Assembly (NCBI GenBank): GCA_016718155.1
Contig: JADKEH010000012.1
Coordinates: forward strand, 165,479-229,478
DNA: 64,000 nt
From: Candidatus Rhodoferax randersensis
GTDB lineage: Bacteria > Pseudomonadota > Gammaproteobacteria > Burkholderiales > Burkholderiaceae_C
Direction of reading: 5' to 3'
Numbering within the stretch: position 1 is the first letter of the stretch; every line of letters begins with the position of its first letter. The notes beneath the pieces were generated by a model. That model did no database searches, had not been told where the DNA came from, and saw only the letters and a list, made by a program, of their open reading frames with translations. The translations under genes were made by a program, and so were the position numbers. This document shows positions 16,157-24,592 of this stretch, piece by piece.

Positions 16157-16906
16157 ATGTTGAAATCCATCGCCGTTCGGGTGTCACAAGGCACGCAATA
16201 CATCCCGGACCCGCGCAAGGCAAATCCGGTCGGGTTTCGCGGCAAACCCGTCATCACGGACGCCGCCTGCGAGCCACACTGCACGGCCTGCATGACGGCC
16301 TGTCCGGCCGGTGCCATCACACTCGATCCGGTTCAGATCGATCTGGGTCGCTGCACACTTTGCACGGATTGCGAGAGCGTCTGCCCCAGCGCCAAGTTCT
16401 CGTTCTCCAATGACTTCAGGCTGGCCAGCGCCGAGCGGGTCGGCCTGATGCTGACCGCGACGCGACGCAACGTGGACCCTATCGAGGTGTCGCAGGCGCT
16501 GCGCCAGCGCTTTGGCCGCTCGCTCAAATTGCGCTCGGTGTCGGCCGGTGGCTGCAACGGCTGCGAACTTGAGGTGAATGCCCTGGCCAACGTCAACTTC
16601 GACATCGGCCGCTACGGCATCGACATCGTGGCCAGCCCGCGCCACGCCGACGGCCTGGTGCTGACCGGCCCGATCACGCGCAACATGACCGAAGCCCTGC
16701 AAATCTGTTGGGACGCGATGCCCGAGCCCAAGCTGGTGATTGCGGTGGGTGCCTGCGCCATATCAGGCGGCCTGTTTGCCCACAACGACACCGTTGATCG
16801 CGGCTTCCTGGAGCGCGTCAAACCCAGCTTGTATGTGCCCGGCTGCCCACCCCATCCACTGACCTTTGTCTGCGGCGTGCTCGACCTGCTGGGTATTGCA
16901 AGTTGA
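16157..16906 (+). CDS. Cluster 1 fused ferredoxin (HyfH-like) and HyfI/NuoB-like small subunit
   Basis: A 249-residue fusion. Residues about 30-85 carry two ferredoxin clusters. The second is a perfect CxxCxxCxxxCP (C66, C69, C72, C76). The first is C38-x3-C42-x2-C45-x3-C49-P, with one extra residue in the first gap. Residues about 115-249 are a NuoB/HyfI small subunit with GGCNGCE, GACAISGG and VPGCPPHP supplying the proximal [4Fe-4S] cysteines. In E. coli hyf these are separate genes (hyfH, hyfI). The protein forms the electron wire to the large subunit. It is the last gene of cluster 1 and ends 87 bp from the convergent cluster 2. Confidence 0.87.
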   Translation: MLKSIAVRVSQGTQYIPDPRKANPVGFRGKPVITDAACEPHCTACMTACPAGAITLDPVQIDLGRCTLCTDCESVCPSAKFSFSNDFRLASAERVGLMLTATRRNVDPIEVSQALRQRFGRSLKLRSVSAGGCNGCELEVNALANVNFDIGRYGIDIVASPRHADGLVLTGPITRNMTEALQICWDAMPEPKLVIAVGACAISGGLFAHNDTVDRGFLERVKPSLYVPGCPPHPLTFVCGVLDLLGIAS

Positions 16907-16993
16907 GGCACATGACTGCAGACCCCGCCGCCCCGGACTTCGGGCCGAGACATCGGATCAAGACGCCAAGGGTCTTGCGACGCGACGGGTAAC
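16907..16993. terminator. Convergent intergenic gap with hairpin between clusters 1 and 2
   Basis: The 87-bp gap holds CAAGAC (16959-16964) paired with GTCTTG (16972-16977). This is a 6-bp stem and 7-nt loop without a clear U-tract on either side. It may be a weak bidirectional transcription barrier between the two converging operons. Confidence is low because the stem is short. Confidence 0.3.
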
Positions 16994-17506
16994 TCAGGCC
17001 CGCCGGCGCACCGCGCTCAGGATACCGCGCAGAATCTCCAGCGGTGGCGGCGGGCAACCGGGCACCGACACATCCACCGGGATCACATTGGCCACCGCGC
17101 CGCAACTGGCGTAGCTCTCGCCAAAAATGCCACCATCACAACCACAGTCGCCCACCGCCACCACCAGCTTAGGAGAAGGCGTGGCGTCATAGGTGCGCTT
17201 GAGCGCCTCTTCCATATGGCGCGACACCGGCCCGGTCACCAGCAGCAGATCGGCATGGCGCGGACTGGCCACGAACTTGATGCCCAGCCCTTCGATGTTG
17301 TAGTAGGGATTGGTCAACGCGTGAATCTCCAGTTCACAGCCGTTGCAGGAGCCGGCATCCACCATGCGAATCGCCAGAGCCTGGCCCAGAATCTCCAGCA
17401 ATTCGCGCCCGATCGCCTGCGCCTGCGCGCGCTCGTTCTCGTCGAATGCGGGCGGCGCCTCCGTGCGAATTCCGTTGCGGGCGATCTGGCGAATGATCTT
17501 CCACAT
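16994..17506 (-). CDS. hyfI: Cluster 2 HyfI/NuoB-like small subunit
   Basis: A 170-residue NuoB/HyfI-type small subunit. Its cysteine motifs SCNGCE, GDCGCDGG and VPGCPPPP are as expected for one proximal [4Fe-4S] cluster. Unlike its cluster 1 counterpart it has no ferredoxin domain, and no separate ferredoxin gene is present in cluster 2. The start at 17506 (MWKIIRQ) overlaps the stop of the large-subunit gene (TGATG). It is the last gene of the minus-strand cluster. Confidence 0.86.
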   Translation of the reverse strand: MWKIIRQIARNGIRTEAPPAFDENERAQAQAIGRELLEILGQALAIRMVDAGSCNGCELEIHALTNPYYNIEGLGIKFVASPRHADLLLVTGPVSRHMEEALKRTYDATPSPKLVVAVGDCGCDGGIFGESYASCGAVANVIPVDVSVPGCPPPPLEILRGILSAVRRRA

Positions 17507-18951
17507 CAGAGGTCGTGCCCCGAGTAGCTGAGGTTGAAGGACTTGTTGATCAGCGGAAAGTCCGGCACGATGTTGCCAATCACCGCGTGCTCCAGCACCG
17601 GCCAGTTTTGCCACGAGGGGTCATGGCAGTGGCAGCGGCGGATTCGTTGTGGCTGCCCTGCATCGGCCAGCTCCAGCGCCACCAACACTTCGCCGCGCCA
17701 GCCCTCGACCCAACCGGCACCAAACGCGGCTTGCGGTGGCAGCGGCACGGCAGTGCGAACCGGCCCGGGCGTCAAACTCTCCAGAAGCGTCTGCATCAAA
17801 CGCATGGACTCGGCCAACTCCTCGAACCTGACGATGACGCGGGCCGCCACATCACCGCCGCGGTGCGTCACCATGCGCGCCTGCAAGCGGTCATAGGGTG
17901 GCACGGCATGGTCACAGCGCACGTCCCAGGCTTGCCCACTGGCGCGCCCGGCCAGGCCGGTCAGACCAAGTTGCGCTGCCAGGCCCGGCGCGACCCGCCC
18001 GGTGGTCAAAAAGCGGTCCTGCAGGCCCGCGTGCTCGTCGTAGATGACCCTCAGCGCCTGCACCTCGCGAGCGAGGGCTTCGCCATGCTGGCGCAGTTGA
18101 TCGACCTGCGCCGTATCAATATCGCTAGCCACGCCACCTGGAACGATGCGGTCCATCATCAGGCGGTGCCCAAACACCTGGCCCGACCGGCGCAGCCAGT
18201 CTTCGCGCAGGCGCGAGAACTGCGCCAGACCAAAAGCGAATGCGGCATCGTTGCCGAGCGCCCCGAGGTCAGCCAAGTGGGCTGCCACGCGTTCGCGCTC
18301 CAACATCAGGGCGCGCAGCTCCGCCGCGCGGGCCGGCACCTCGACTCCGCAGGCGGATTCCAGCGCCATGCAATAGGCCCAGGCATAGGCCACGGTGGAG
18401 TCGCCCGACACGCGGCCGGCCAAACGGTGGGCCTGCAAGGGGTCGAGCTGTGTGAAGCGCCGCTCAACCCCCTTGTGGGTGTAGCCCAGGTGTTGCTCCA
18501 GCCGCAGCACCTTCTCGCCCACCACCGAGAAGCGGAAATGCCCCGGCTCGATGATGCCCGCGTGCACCGGACCCACCGCGATTTCATGCACGCCGTCGCC
18601 TTGCACCCGCACAAAGGGATAGCCGCCGGGCGGCGGCCCAGCCGCCCAATTGCACGCGTCATCAAGCAAGGGCGGCCGCGCGCCAGGCCACAAACCATGG
18701 TTGAGCCAAGGCCGACTGTCCAGGCTGGACGCGGCCTGCAGCCCATTTAGGTCCGCCAAGGCCCGCTGCATGCGGCTAGCGGCCGGAAAGATACCGGCCA
18801 GGTCGGGATAGTTCCGTTCGGGGGGGCTAAGCACCAACTCCAGCCAGAGCAAGCCTTCCAGCACGGCATAGGCCACCGATACCGCAACCCGATCGGGCAC
18901 GGTCAACCCCCACACCGCCACCAATCGCCCGCCACCCTGGCGCACCGCCAT
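17506..18951 (-). CDS. hyfG: Cluster 2 HyfG-like large subunit (NuoC-NuoD fusion) lacking NiFe ligands; N-terminus probably frameshifted
   Basis: At least 481 residues. It has the NuoD-like VGPVHAGIIEPGHFRF and YTHKGVERRF motifs, but the first ligand region reads VSGDSTVAYAW and the tail reads LINKSFNLSYSGHDL, with no cysteines in either. A [NiFe] centre is therefore not expected, as in Ehr complexes. In-frame sequence upstream of 18951 still reads as protein (RLPGAAPIWRGVVSADQW) but meets a stop before any ATG. The coupled ATG codons at 19042/19039, overlapping the hyfF stop, are in another frame. A one-base shift near 19010-19020 is likely, by mutation or sequencing error. Confidence 0.8.
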   Translation of the reverse strand: MAVRQGGGRLVAVWGLTVPDRVAVSVAYAVLEGLLWLELVLSPPERNYPDLAGIFPAASRMQRALADLNGLQAASSLDSRPWLNHGLWPGARPPLLDDACNWAAGPPPGGYPFVRVQGDGVHEIAVGPVHAGIIEPGHFRFSVVGEKVLRLEQHLGYTHKGVERRFTQLDPLQAHRLAGRVSGDSTVAYAWAYCMALESACGVEVPARAAELRALMLERERVAAHLADLGALGNDAAFAFGLAQFSRLREDWLRRSGQVFGHRLMMDRIVPGGVASDIDTAQVDQLRQHGEALAREVQALRVIYDEHAGLQDRFLTTGRVAPGLAAQLGLTGLAGRASGQAWDVRCDHAVPPYDRLQARMVTHRGGDVAARVIVRFEELAESMRLMQTLLESLTPGPVRTAVPLPPQAAFGAGWVEGWRGEVLVALELADAGQPQRIRRCHCHDPSWQNWPVLEHAVIGNIVPDFPLINKSFNLSYSGHDL

Positions 18952-19038
18952 CGCCGTGCTCAGCCATTGGTCGGCGCTGACAACGCCGCGCCAGATTGGC
19001 GCCGCGCCGGGCAGACGCGCACAGGCAGGTCAGGTCCA

Positions 19039-20454
19039 TCATCGCCCGACGCCCCCCAACATGCCAGCGGCCTGGACGTACCACTGGTTCAAGTAAGGCG
19101 GAATGAACAGGCCCAGCACCAGCCCCAGACCAAGATGAACGAACACCGGTAGCAAGGCCGGTGGATGGGCCAGCGGTTTGAGCGAGGTTTCTCCAAACAC
19201 CATCGGCAACACCCGCACCAGCATCGAGGCAAAGGCCAGACCCAGCGCCAAAAACAGGAAGGGCGTGGCCCAGGGCTGCTCGCGCATGGCGGTGGTCAAA
19301 ATCAAAAACTCGCTGGCAAACACACCAAACGGTGGCATGCCCAAAATGGCCATCACACCCAGCATCAGGCCCCAGCCAATGGTGGGGCTAACCTTGATCA
19401 GGCCGCGAATCTCGCTCATCATTTGCGTCCCGGCCTTTTGCGTGGCATGCCCCACGGTGAAGAAGATCGCCGACTTGACCAGTGAGTGCACCGTCATGTG
19501 CAGCAAACCGGCAAAGTTGGCCACCGGTCCACCCATGCCAAAGGCAAAGGTGATCAAGCCCATGTGCTCGATCGATGAGTAACTGAACATGCGCTTCACG
19601 TCCTTCTGGCGCGACAGGAAGAAGGCCGCCACCACCAGCGACAGCAGGCCAAAACCCATCATCAATTGCCCCGCCAGTGGCCGCTGCAAGGCGCCATCGG
19701 TCAGCACCTTGCAGCGCAGCAGCGCGTACATCGCCACATTGAGCAGCAGACCCGACAGCACCGCCGACACTGGTGTGGGGCCTTCTGCATGCGCGTCGGG
19801 CAGCCAACTGTGCAGCGGCACCATGCCGACCTTGGTGCCGTAACCAATCAACAGGAAAACAAACGCCAGCGTGATGATGGTGGGATCGAGCTGGGCCTTG
19901 ATCTGGTCCAGATTGGTCCACAGCAAGGTGGCATGTTCAGGCCCCAGCACTTTGTCGGCGGCCATGTACATCAGGATGGTGCCAAACAGCGCCTGGGCAA
20001 TGCCCACCCCGCACAAAATGAAGTACTTCCAGGCCGCCTCCAGGCTGGCCGAAGTGCGGTAGACACTGACCAGCAGCACCGTGGTCAGCGTCGCCGCCTC
20101 CATGGCCACCCAGACGATGCCCAGGTTGTTGGTGGTCAGGCCCAGCAGCATGGTGCAACTGAACAACTGGTACATGCCGTGGTACAGGCGCATGCGCGGC
20201 GGTGTCATCTTGCCGTGGTCTTGCTCAACACGCATGTAGGGCCGCGAGAAAATGGCCGTGGTGAGGCCGACAAAAGCTGTCAACGTGACCATGAAGACGT
20301 TCAGCGGGTCAATGAAGAACTGGCGGTCGAACGCGAAGATCGGGCCGTCGGCAATGACCATGGCCGTCAAGGCGCAGGCCGCCAAAAAAGTGCCCAGGCT
20401 GAAGGCCACGTTGATGTCGCGCGCAAAAGTCCGGTGCCCCAGCAAGCCCAGCAC
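19039..20454 (-). CDS. hyfF: Cluster 2 HyfF-like antiporter subunit; first helix in another frame
   Basis: 471 residues from a GTG at 20454, NuoN/M-antiporter family. Seen are WVAMEAATLTTVLLV (TM5 glutamate), GTKVGMVPLHSWLPDAHAE (the conserved lysine and HSWLP) and MFSYSSIEHMG. A better N-terminus begins at a GTG at 20504, 2 bp after the hyfE stop with AAGGA upstream. It encodes a hydrophobic helix (QALLFVLGIPLLGGA) but is one base out of frame with the rest near 20452-20460. The gene may thus contain a single-base deletion. Its stop overlaps the ATG proposed for the large subunit. Confidence 0.82.
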   Translation of the reverse strand: MLGLLGHRTFARDINVAFSLGTFLAACALTAMVIADGPIFAFDRQFFIDPLNVFMVTLTAFVGLTTAIFSRPYMRVEQDHGKMTPPRMRLYHGMYQLFSCTMLLGLTTNNLGIVWVAMEAATLTTVLLVSVYRTSASLEAAWKYFILCGVGIAQALFGTILMYMAADKVLGPEHATLLWTNLDQIKAQLDPTIITLAFVFLLIGYGTKVGMVPLHSWLPDAHAEGPTPVSAVLSGLLLNVAMYALLRCKVLTDGALQRPLAGQLMMGFGLLSLVVAAFFLSRQKDVKRMFSYSSIEHMGLITFAFGMGGPVANFAGLLHMTVHSLVKSAIFFTVGHATQKAGTQMMSEIRGLIKVSPTIGWGLMLGVMAILGMPPFGVFASEFLILTTAMREQPWATPFLFLALGLAFASMLVRVLPMVFGETSLKPLAHPPALLPVFVHLGLGLVLGLFIPPYLNQWYVQAAGMLGGVGR

Positions 20455-20506
20455 AACGCACCGCCCAGCAACGGAATACCAAGAACGAAAAGCAGCGCCT
20501 GCACCT

Positions 20507-21118
20507 TCAGTCTTCCTTCAGCGCTTCGAGGTGACGAATGTCCAAGCTGTCGAACTGCTCGCGAATCTGGAACATGAACACGCCCAGTATCAACACCCCC
20601 ACCAGCACGTCCAGCGCCACGCCAAACTCCACAATCATCGGCATGCCATTGGTGACGGTGGTGGCCGCAAAGATCAGCCCGTTCTCGATCGACAAAAAGC
20701 CGATCACCTGGGGCACCGCCTTGGATCGGGTGATCATCATCAGGAAGGACAGCAGCACGCAGGCCAACGCGATGCCCAGCGAGCCACCGGCCATCGAACT
20801 GGACAAGCGAGAGATCGGCAGCGCCAGGCTGAACGCAAAGATCACCATCCCAATACCGACCAGCATGGTGGTTGGAATGTTGATCAAGGTTTCCACATCC
20901 CAGCGCACGTTCAAACGCCGAATCAACCGGTGCAGCATCCAGGGAATAAAGATCACTTTGAGCGCCAGCGTCAAACCGCCAGACACATACAAGTCAGGCT
21001 GGTGTGTGGCATAGCCCAGCAAAAACGAAGTGACCACCAGGGCCAGGCCTTGCATCATGAACAGATGAATAAGCGACACAATCCGGCGCTGCGAAATCAT
21101 GGCGAAGGCCAGCAACAA
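20507..21118 (-). CDS. hyfE: Cluster 2 HyfE-like membrane subunit; N-terminus probably frameshifted
   Basis: A 203-residue hydrophobic HyfE-type protein (LHRLIRRLNVRWDVE loop, GFLSIENGLIFAA with the E-N pair). The only start at this coordinate is a TTG inside the expected first helix. Upstream in-frame codons encode QLINLFATLIL, fitting the missing helix, then run into stops. The coupled ATGATG that overlaps the hyfC stop is one base out of frame. A frameshift near 21137-21150 or a non-standard start is implied. The body of the protein is intact. Confidence 0.78.
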   Translation of the reverse strand: MLLAFAMISQRRIVSLIHLFMMQGLALVVTSFLLGYATHQPDLYVSGGLTLALKVIFIPWMLHRLIRRLNVRWDVETLINIPTTMLVGIGMVIFAFSLALPISRLSSSMAGGSLGIALACVLLSFLMMITRSKAVPQVIGFLSIENGLIFAATTVTNGMPMIVEFGVALDVLVGVLILGVFMFQIREQFDSLDIRHLEALKED

Positions 21119-21160
21119 AATCAGCGTGGCAAACAGGTTGATCAGTTGAGGTGTACTTCA

Positions 21161-22111
21161 TCATCCCACCCCCAACAACACGTTCACCAGCAAGCCAATC
21201 ACCGCCAGCAGGAACGCGGTAGCCAGAAACTCGGGCACGCGGAAGATCCGCATCTTGGCGCTGAAGGTTTCAACCAGCGCCAGCAACATGCCCCCAATAG
21301 CGAGCTTTCCTACCAGCGCCGGCAAGGCCATGATCAGCGCCAAGGGCGCATCCGCCTCGGCCACGCCCCAGGGGAAGAACAGCGCCAGGCCGATGCACGA
21401 ATAGGCAAACAGCTTGAGGCTGGCGGCCCATTCGATGAGGGCCAGGTGGCGGCCGGAATACTCGAGGATCAGCGCCTCGTGAATCATCGTGAGTTCCAGG
21501 TGCGTTTCCGGGTTGTCCACCGGGACACGGGCGTTTTCCGCCAGCGACACCATGGTGAAGGCCACGCCCGCCACCAGCAGGCTGGGGTAAATCGCCAGTT
21601 CCCTGTGCGCCAGCGTCTCGACGATGGTGGTCAGCGAGGTGGACTTTGAAATCATGGACGCGCAAAACAGCACCATCAGCAAGGCGGGCTCGGCCAGAAA
21701 ACCCACCAGCATGTCGCGCCGCGCGCCCAAGCTGCCAAAGGCGGTACCCACATCCATGGCAGCCAGCGAAATAAACACCCGTGCCAGCGCAAACAGACCC
21801 ACCAGGGCAATCGCGTCCGCCGCTGGGGACAGCGGCAGGTCGGTCGACAGCGTGGGCACAATGGCGCACGCCAGCACCATGCAGCCAAAGCTGATGTAGG
21901 GAACCATCCGAAACAAGGACGAAGCCTGCTCGGCCACCACCGATTCCTTGTGAAACAGCTTGCGCAATACCCGATAGGGCTGCAACAGGTCCGGCGCCGA
22001 CTTGTTCTGCAAGCGGGCGCGCCACTGGTTGACCCAGCCCGTCAGCAGCGGTGCCAGCAGCAGCGCCGTCAAGATCGCCAACAACTGCGAAAACACGCCC
22101 AGCCAACTCAT
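21161..22111 (-). CDS. hyfC: Cluster 2 HyfC/NuoH-like membrane subunit
   Basis: A 316-residue NuoH-family protein with about eight helices. Conserved loop motifs include ENARVPVDNPETHLELTMIHEA and MDVGTAFGSLGARRD. The start is the ATG at 22111 (MSWLGVF), whose TGA-overlapping position couples it to the end of hyfB. The gene appears intact, unlike most of cluster 2. It should anchor the peripheral redox arm and connect it to the antiporter subunits. Confidence 0.88.
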   Translation of the reverse strand: MSWLGVFSQLLAILTALLLAPLLTGWVNQWRARLQNKSAPDLLQPYRVLRKLFHKESVVAEQASSLFRMVPYISFGCMVLACAIVPTLSTDLPLSPAADAIALVGLFALARVFISLAAMDVGTAFGSLGARRDMLVGFLAEPALLMVLFCASMISKSTSLTTIVETLAHRELAIYPSLLVAGVAFTMVSLAENARVPVDNPETHLELTMIHEALILEYSGRHLALIEWAASLKLFAYSCIGLALFFPWGVAEADAPLALIMALPALVGKLAIGGMLLALVETFSAKMRIFRVPEFLATAFLLAVIGLLVNVLLGVG

Positions 22112-24130
22112 CGCTTCACCACCAGCAAGACCACGATCAGGGTCACAAAACTGTAAATCAGATAAATTGCAATCCGACCACGCTGCAGCAGCCCAACCAG
22201 GCGCGACAGACGCTCGACAAAAGCCGCCACCGGCAGGTACAGCGCCCGCCACATCGGGTCCTCCACGGTCACCCTGTAGCTGGGTTCGGCATCAAAGGGC
22301 TGGGCAGATGCCGCGTCATGCGAAACAACGGCTCGAATATCTGGCGAATCGGTTGGCCAAAACCCTCCGCGGTGTCCTGCATGCGGGGGTCTGCCAAGGG
22401 TAGCCGCAATCCCAGGGCGGCGCGCGCCGCGTGCGCCCGTGGTAGAACCGGCGCACCAGGAAATAGGCCAGTGCGAAGCTGGCCAGCACACCCAACAGGA
22501 AGATGACGGGCGCGTAGCTGGCGCGCTCGGCATTCACCGGCACCAGCAACCAGTCGGCGGTCGTCAAGGATTGCGGCAGCGCGTCGGAGACCAGCAGGCG
22601 CGTGACCGGTCGAATCAAGGCAATGACCTGGTTAGGCAACAGCCCCAACACCACGCAACCGGCCGCCAGCCATAACATGCCCACGCGTTCCCAGAACCCG
22701 GCGTCATGTGCTCGGGTCAGCTTCTCCTCGCGCGGCTGGCCCAGGAAAATCACCCCAAAGTACTTCACCATGGTGTAGCCAGAAAGTGCGGCAATCAGCG
22801 CAATCAAGGCGGCCATGACGGGTACCAACATGTCCAGAGAGGAACTCGGCAGGCCGGTGGTAAACAAAAAACTTTGCAACAACAACCACTCGGCCACAAA
22901 GCCACCAAAGGGCGGCAAGCCAGCGCAGGCCAACACCCCCACCAGGGTGGGCCAAGCCACCCAGGGCATGTATCGAATCAGGCCCCCCAGCTTGCCCAGG
23001 CTGCGCTCGCCGGTGGCATGCATCACCGCACCGGTGCTGCAAAACAGCAAACTCTTGAACACACCGTGGCTGAGCGCATGGTAGAGCGACGCCGTCAGCG
23101 CCAAGGCCGCCGGACCGGTCATGCCGTAGGCCGAGAACAACAGTGCCAGCCCGAAGCCCGCGCACATCAGACCGATGTTCTCGATCGACGAATAGGCCAG
23201 CAGACGTTTCATCTCGACCTGCACCGTGGAGAACACCACGCCGAACAGCGCAGTGGCCAGACCCAAGCCCATCAACAGCACGCCCCACCACCAGATGCGC
23301 GTCTGCAGCAGGTCGAACGAGACCCGCAAGATGCCATACAGGGCAATCTTCAGCATCACGCCACTCATCAACGCCGAGAAGGGCGACGGTGCGGCTGGAT
23401 GGGCCTCCGGCAACCAGGCATGCAAGGGCAGAAGGCCCGCCTTGGCACCAAAACCAAACACCGCCAGTACAAAGGCCACCGAACCCCAGAACGGCGACAG
23501 GTGCTGCGCACGCATGTTGGCAAAGGTGTAGTCGCCCGTGTTGGCCTGCAGCAGGCCAAAACACAACAAAATGCCCAAGGCGCCGATGTGGGCCACCAGC
23601 ATGTACAGGTAGGCCGCGTTGCGGATTTCGGGAATGCGGTGGTTCGCCATCACCAAAAAGAACGACGACAGCGCCATGGTCTCCCAGATCACCATGAACA
23701 CATAGGCGTCGTCGGCCATCACCACCATGGCGATGCTGGCCAGAAACACGTGGTACTCCAGGCAAATCAGGCCGGGCGGCGTGCCCTCACCCTTGCGGAA
23801 GTAGCCCGCCGCAAACGCCGACACGCCCGTCGATACACCGCCGATGAGCAGCAGGAAGAAGGCCGACAGCCCATCCAGACGCAGATGGAAAGGCAACTGC
23901 GGCAGGCCGATGGGCAGCACCGCAACCTCGGGCGTCCCCAGCGCCGCGTTGAACGCCACCACTAGCAGGACCAGCGAGCACAACGCGCTCAGGGGGAACA
24001 GCACGGTGGCGATCAGCCGCAGGCGCCGCAAAGCCATCACGCCGGCCACGCCGATCAGCAACCAGGCCACAACCACCACCAACACCCAGTCGAGATGCAC
24101 CCAGCCGGACGGCATCACCAAGGCGCTCAT
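22108..24130 (-). pseudogene. hyfB: Cluster 2 HyfB/NuoL-like antiporter subunit with two frameshifts near the C-terminus
   Basis: From the ATG at 24130 the frame runs 604 codons to 22316 and encodes a clear HyfB-type antiporter (VIWETMALSSFFLV, GAKAGLLPLHAWLPEAHPAAPS, LPPFGGFVAEW). The cytoplasmic tail PPWDCGYP is then followed by out-of-frame text. A second frame encodes MQDTAEGFGQPIRQIFEPLF, and a third encodes FDAEPSYRVTVEDP through a final helix to a stop at 22108. Two single-base losses, at about 22385-22399 (C5 run) and 22291-22309 (CCCTTT), would restore one protein of about 673 residues. Sequencing error at homopolymers is as likely as true inactivation. Confidence 0.75.
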
Positions 24131-24322
24131 TCGCCTACACCCACAACAACGACCAGCACAGTCAACGACATGGCAACATCATGTTACAGGCCCCGCAGCA
24201 CGTCAATCCGGGGCGCGCACGGCGTGTGGCAACGAACAGGCGCGCGGGGAGCACCAACCCAGCAAGCCCTGGTCCCCTTTCGGAGGTTGTGGCCGCTAAA
24301 ATGCCTGCAAAAGGTCACATCC

Positions 24323-24529
24323 ATGAACATCTTCTACCGCCCCAAGTACCAGTCCGACGCTACCCAGTTTCTGGAGCAACTCAAAACCAGTAAACCCGAA
24401 CTGGAAGCCAGCCAGCGCCAGGGGCGCGAACTGCTATGGGACAAAAAGCTGGACCGCCAGGTCTGGAGCGAGTACCGGCAGGCCCAGGTGCCACAGCAGC
24501 CCTACGTCTACCAGACCGAGCCGACCTGA
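24323..24529 (+). CDS. DUF3460 family protein
   Basis: A 68-residue soluble, charged protein (N-terminus MNIFYRPKYQSDATQF) recognised as the small DUF3460 family of betaproteobacteria, of unknown function. It sits 63 bp upstream of scpA on the same strand, an arrangement I recall from other Burkholderiales. The 192 bp between it and the divergent cluster 2 hyfB should contain promoters for both; I see no convincing boxes there. Confidence 0.75.
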   Translation: MNIFYRPKYQSDATQFLEQLKTSKPELEASQRQGRELLWDKKLDRQVWSEYRQAQVPQQPYVYQTEPT

Positions 24530-24592
24530 GCGCTCAGTGCGGCGCAGGCCATTAGGAATGCGCTCGGTGTGCTATTTTATTTGTGGCAATCA

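Noticed and set aside
9616..16906. Calling cluster 1 a functional hydrogenase-4 or formate hydrogenlyase
   Set aside because: Gene order fits, but the large subunit lacks CGxC and DPCxxC ligand motifs and no hydrogenase maturation genes or endopeptidase are nearby.
20252..21649. Plus-strand open frame of about 465 codons
   Set aside because: Antisense to three recognised membrane subunit genes; no family motif and low-complexity His/Gln content.
22706..23965. Long plus-strand open frame (over 400 codons) opposite cluster 2 hyfB
   Set aside because: Composition is His/Gln/Arg-rich antisense text typical of GC-rich shadow frames; the minus strand has an unmistakable antiporter protein.
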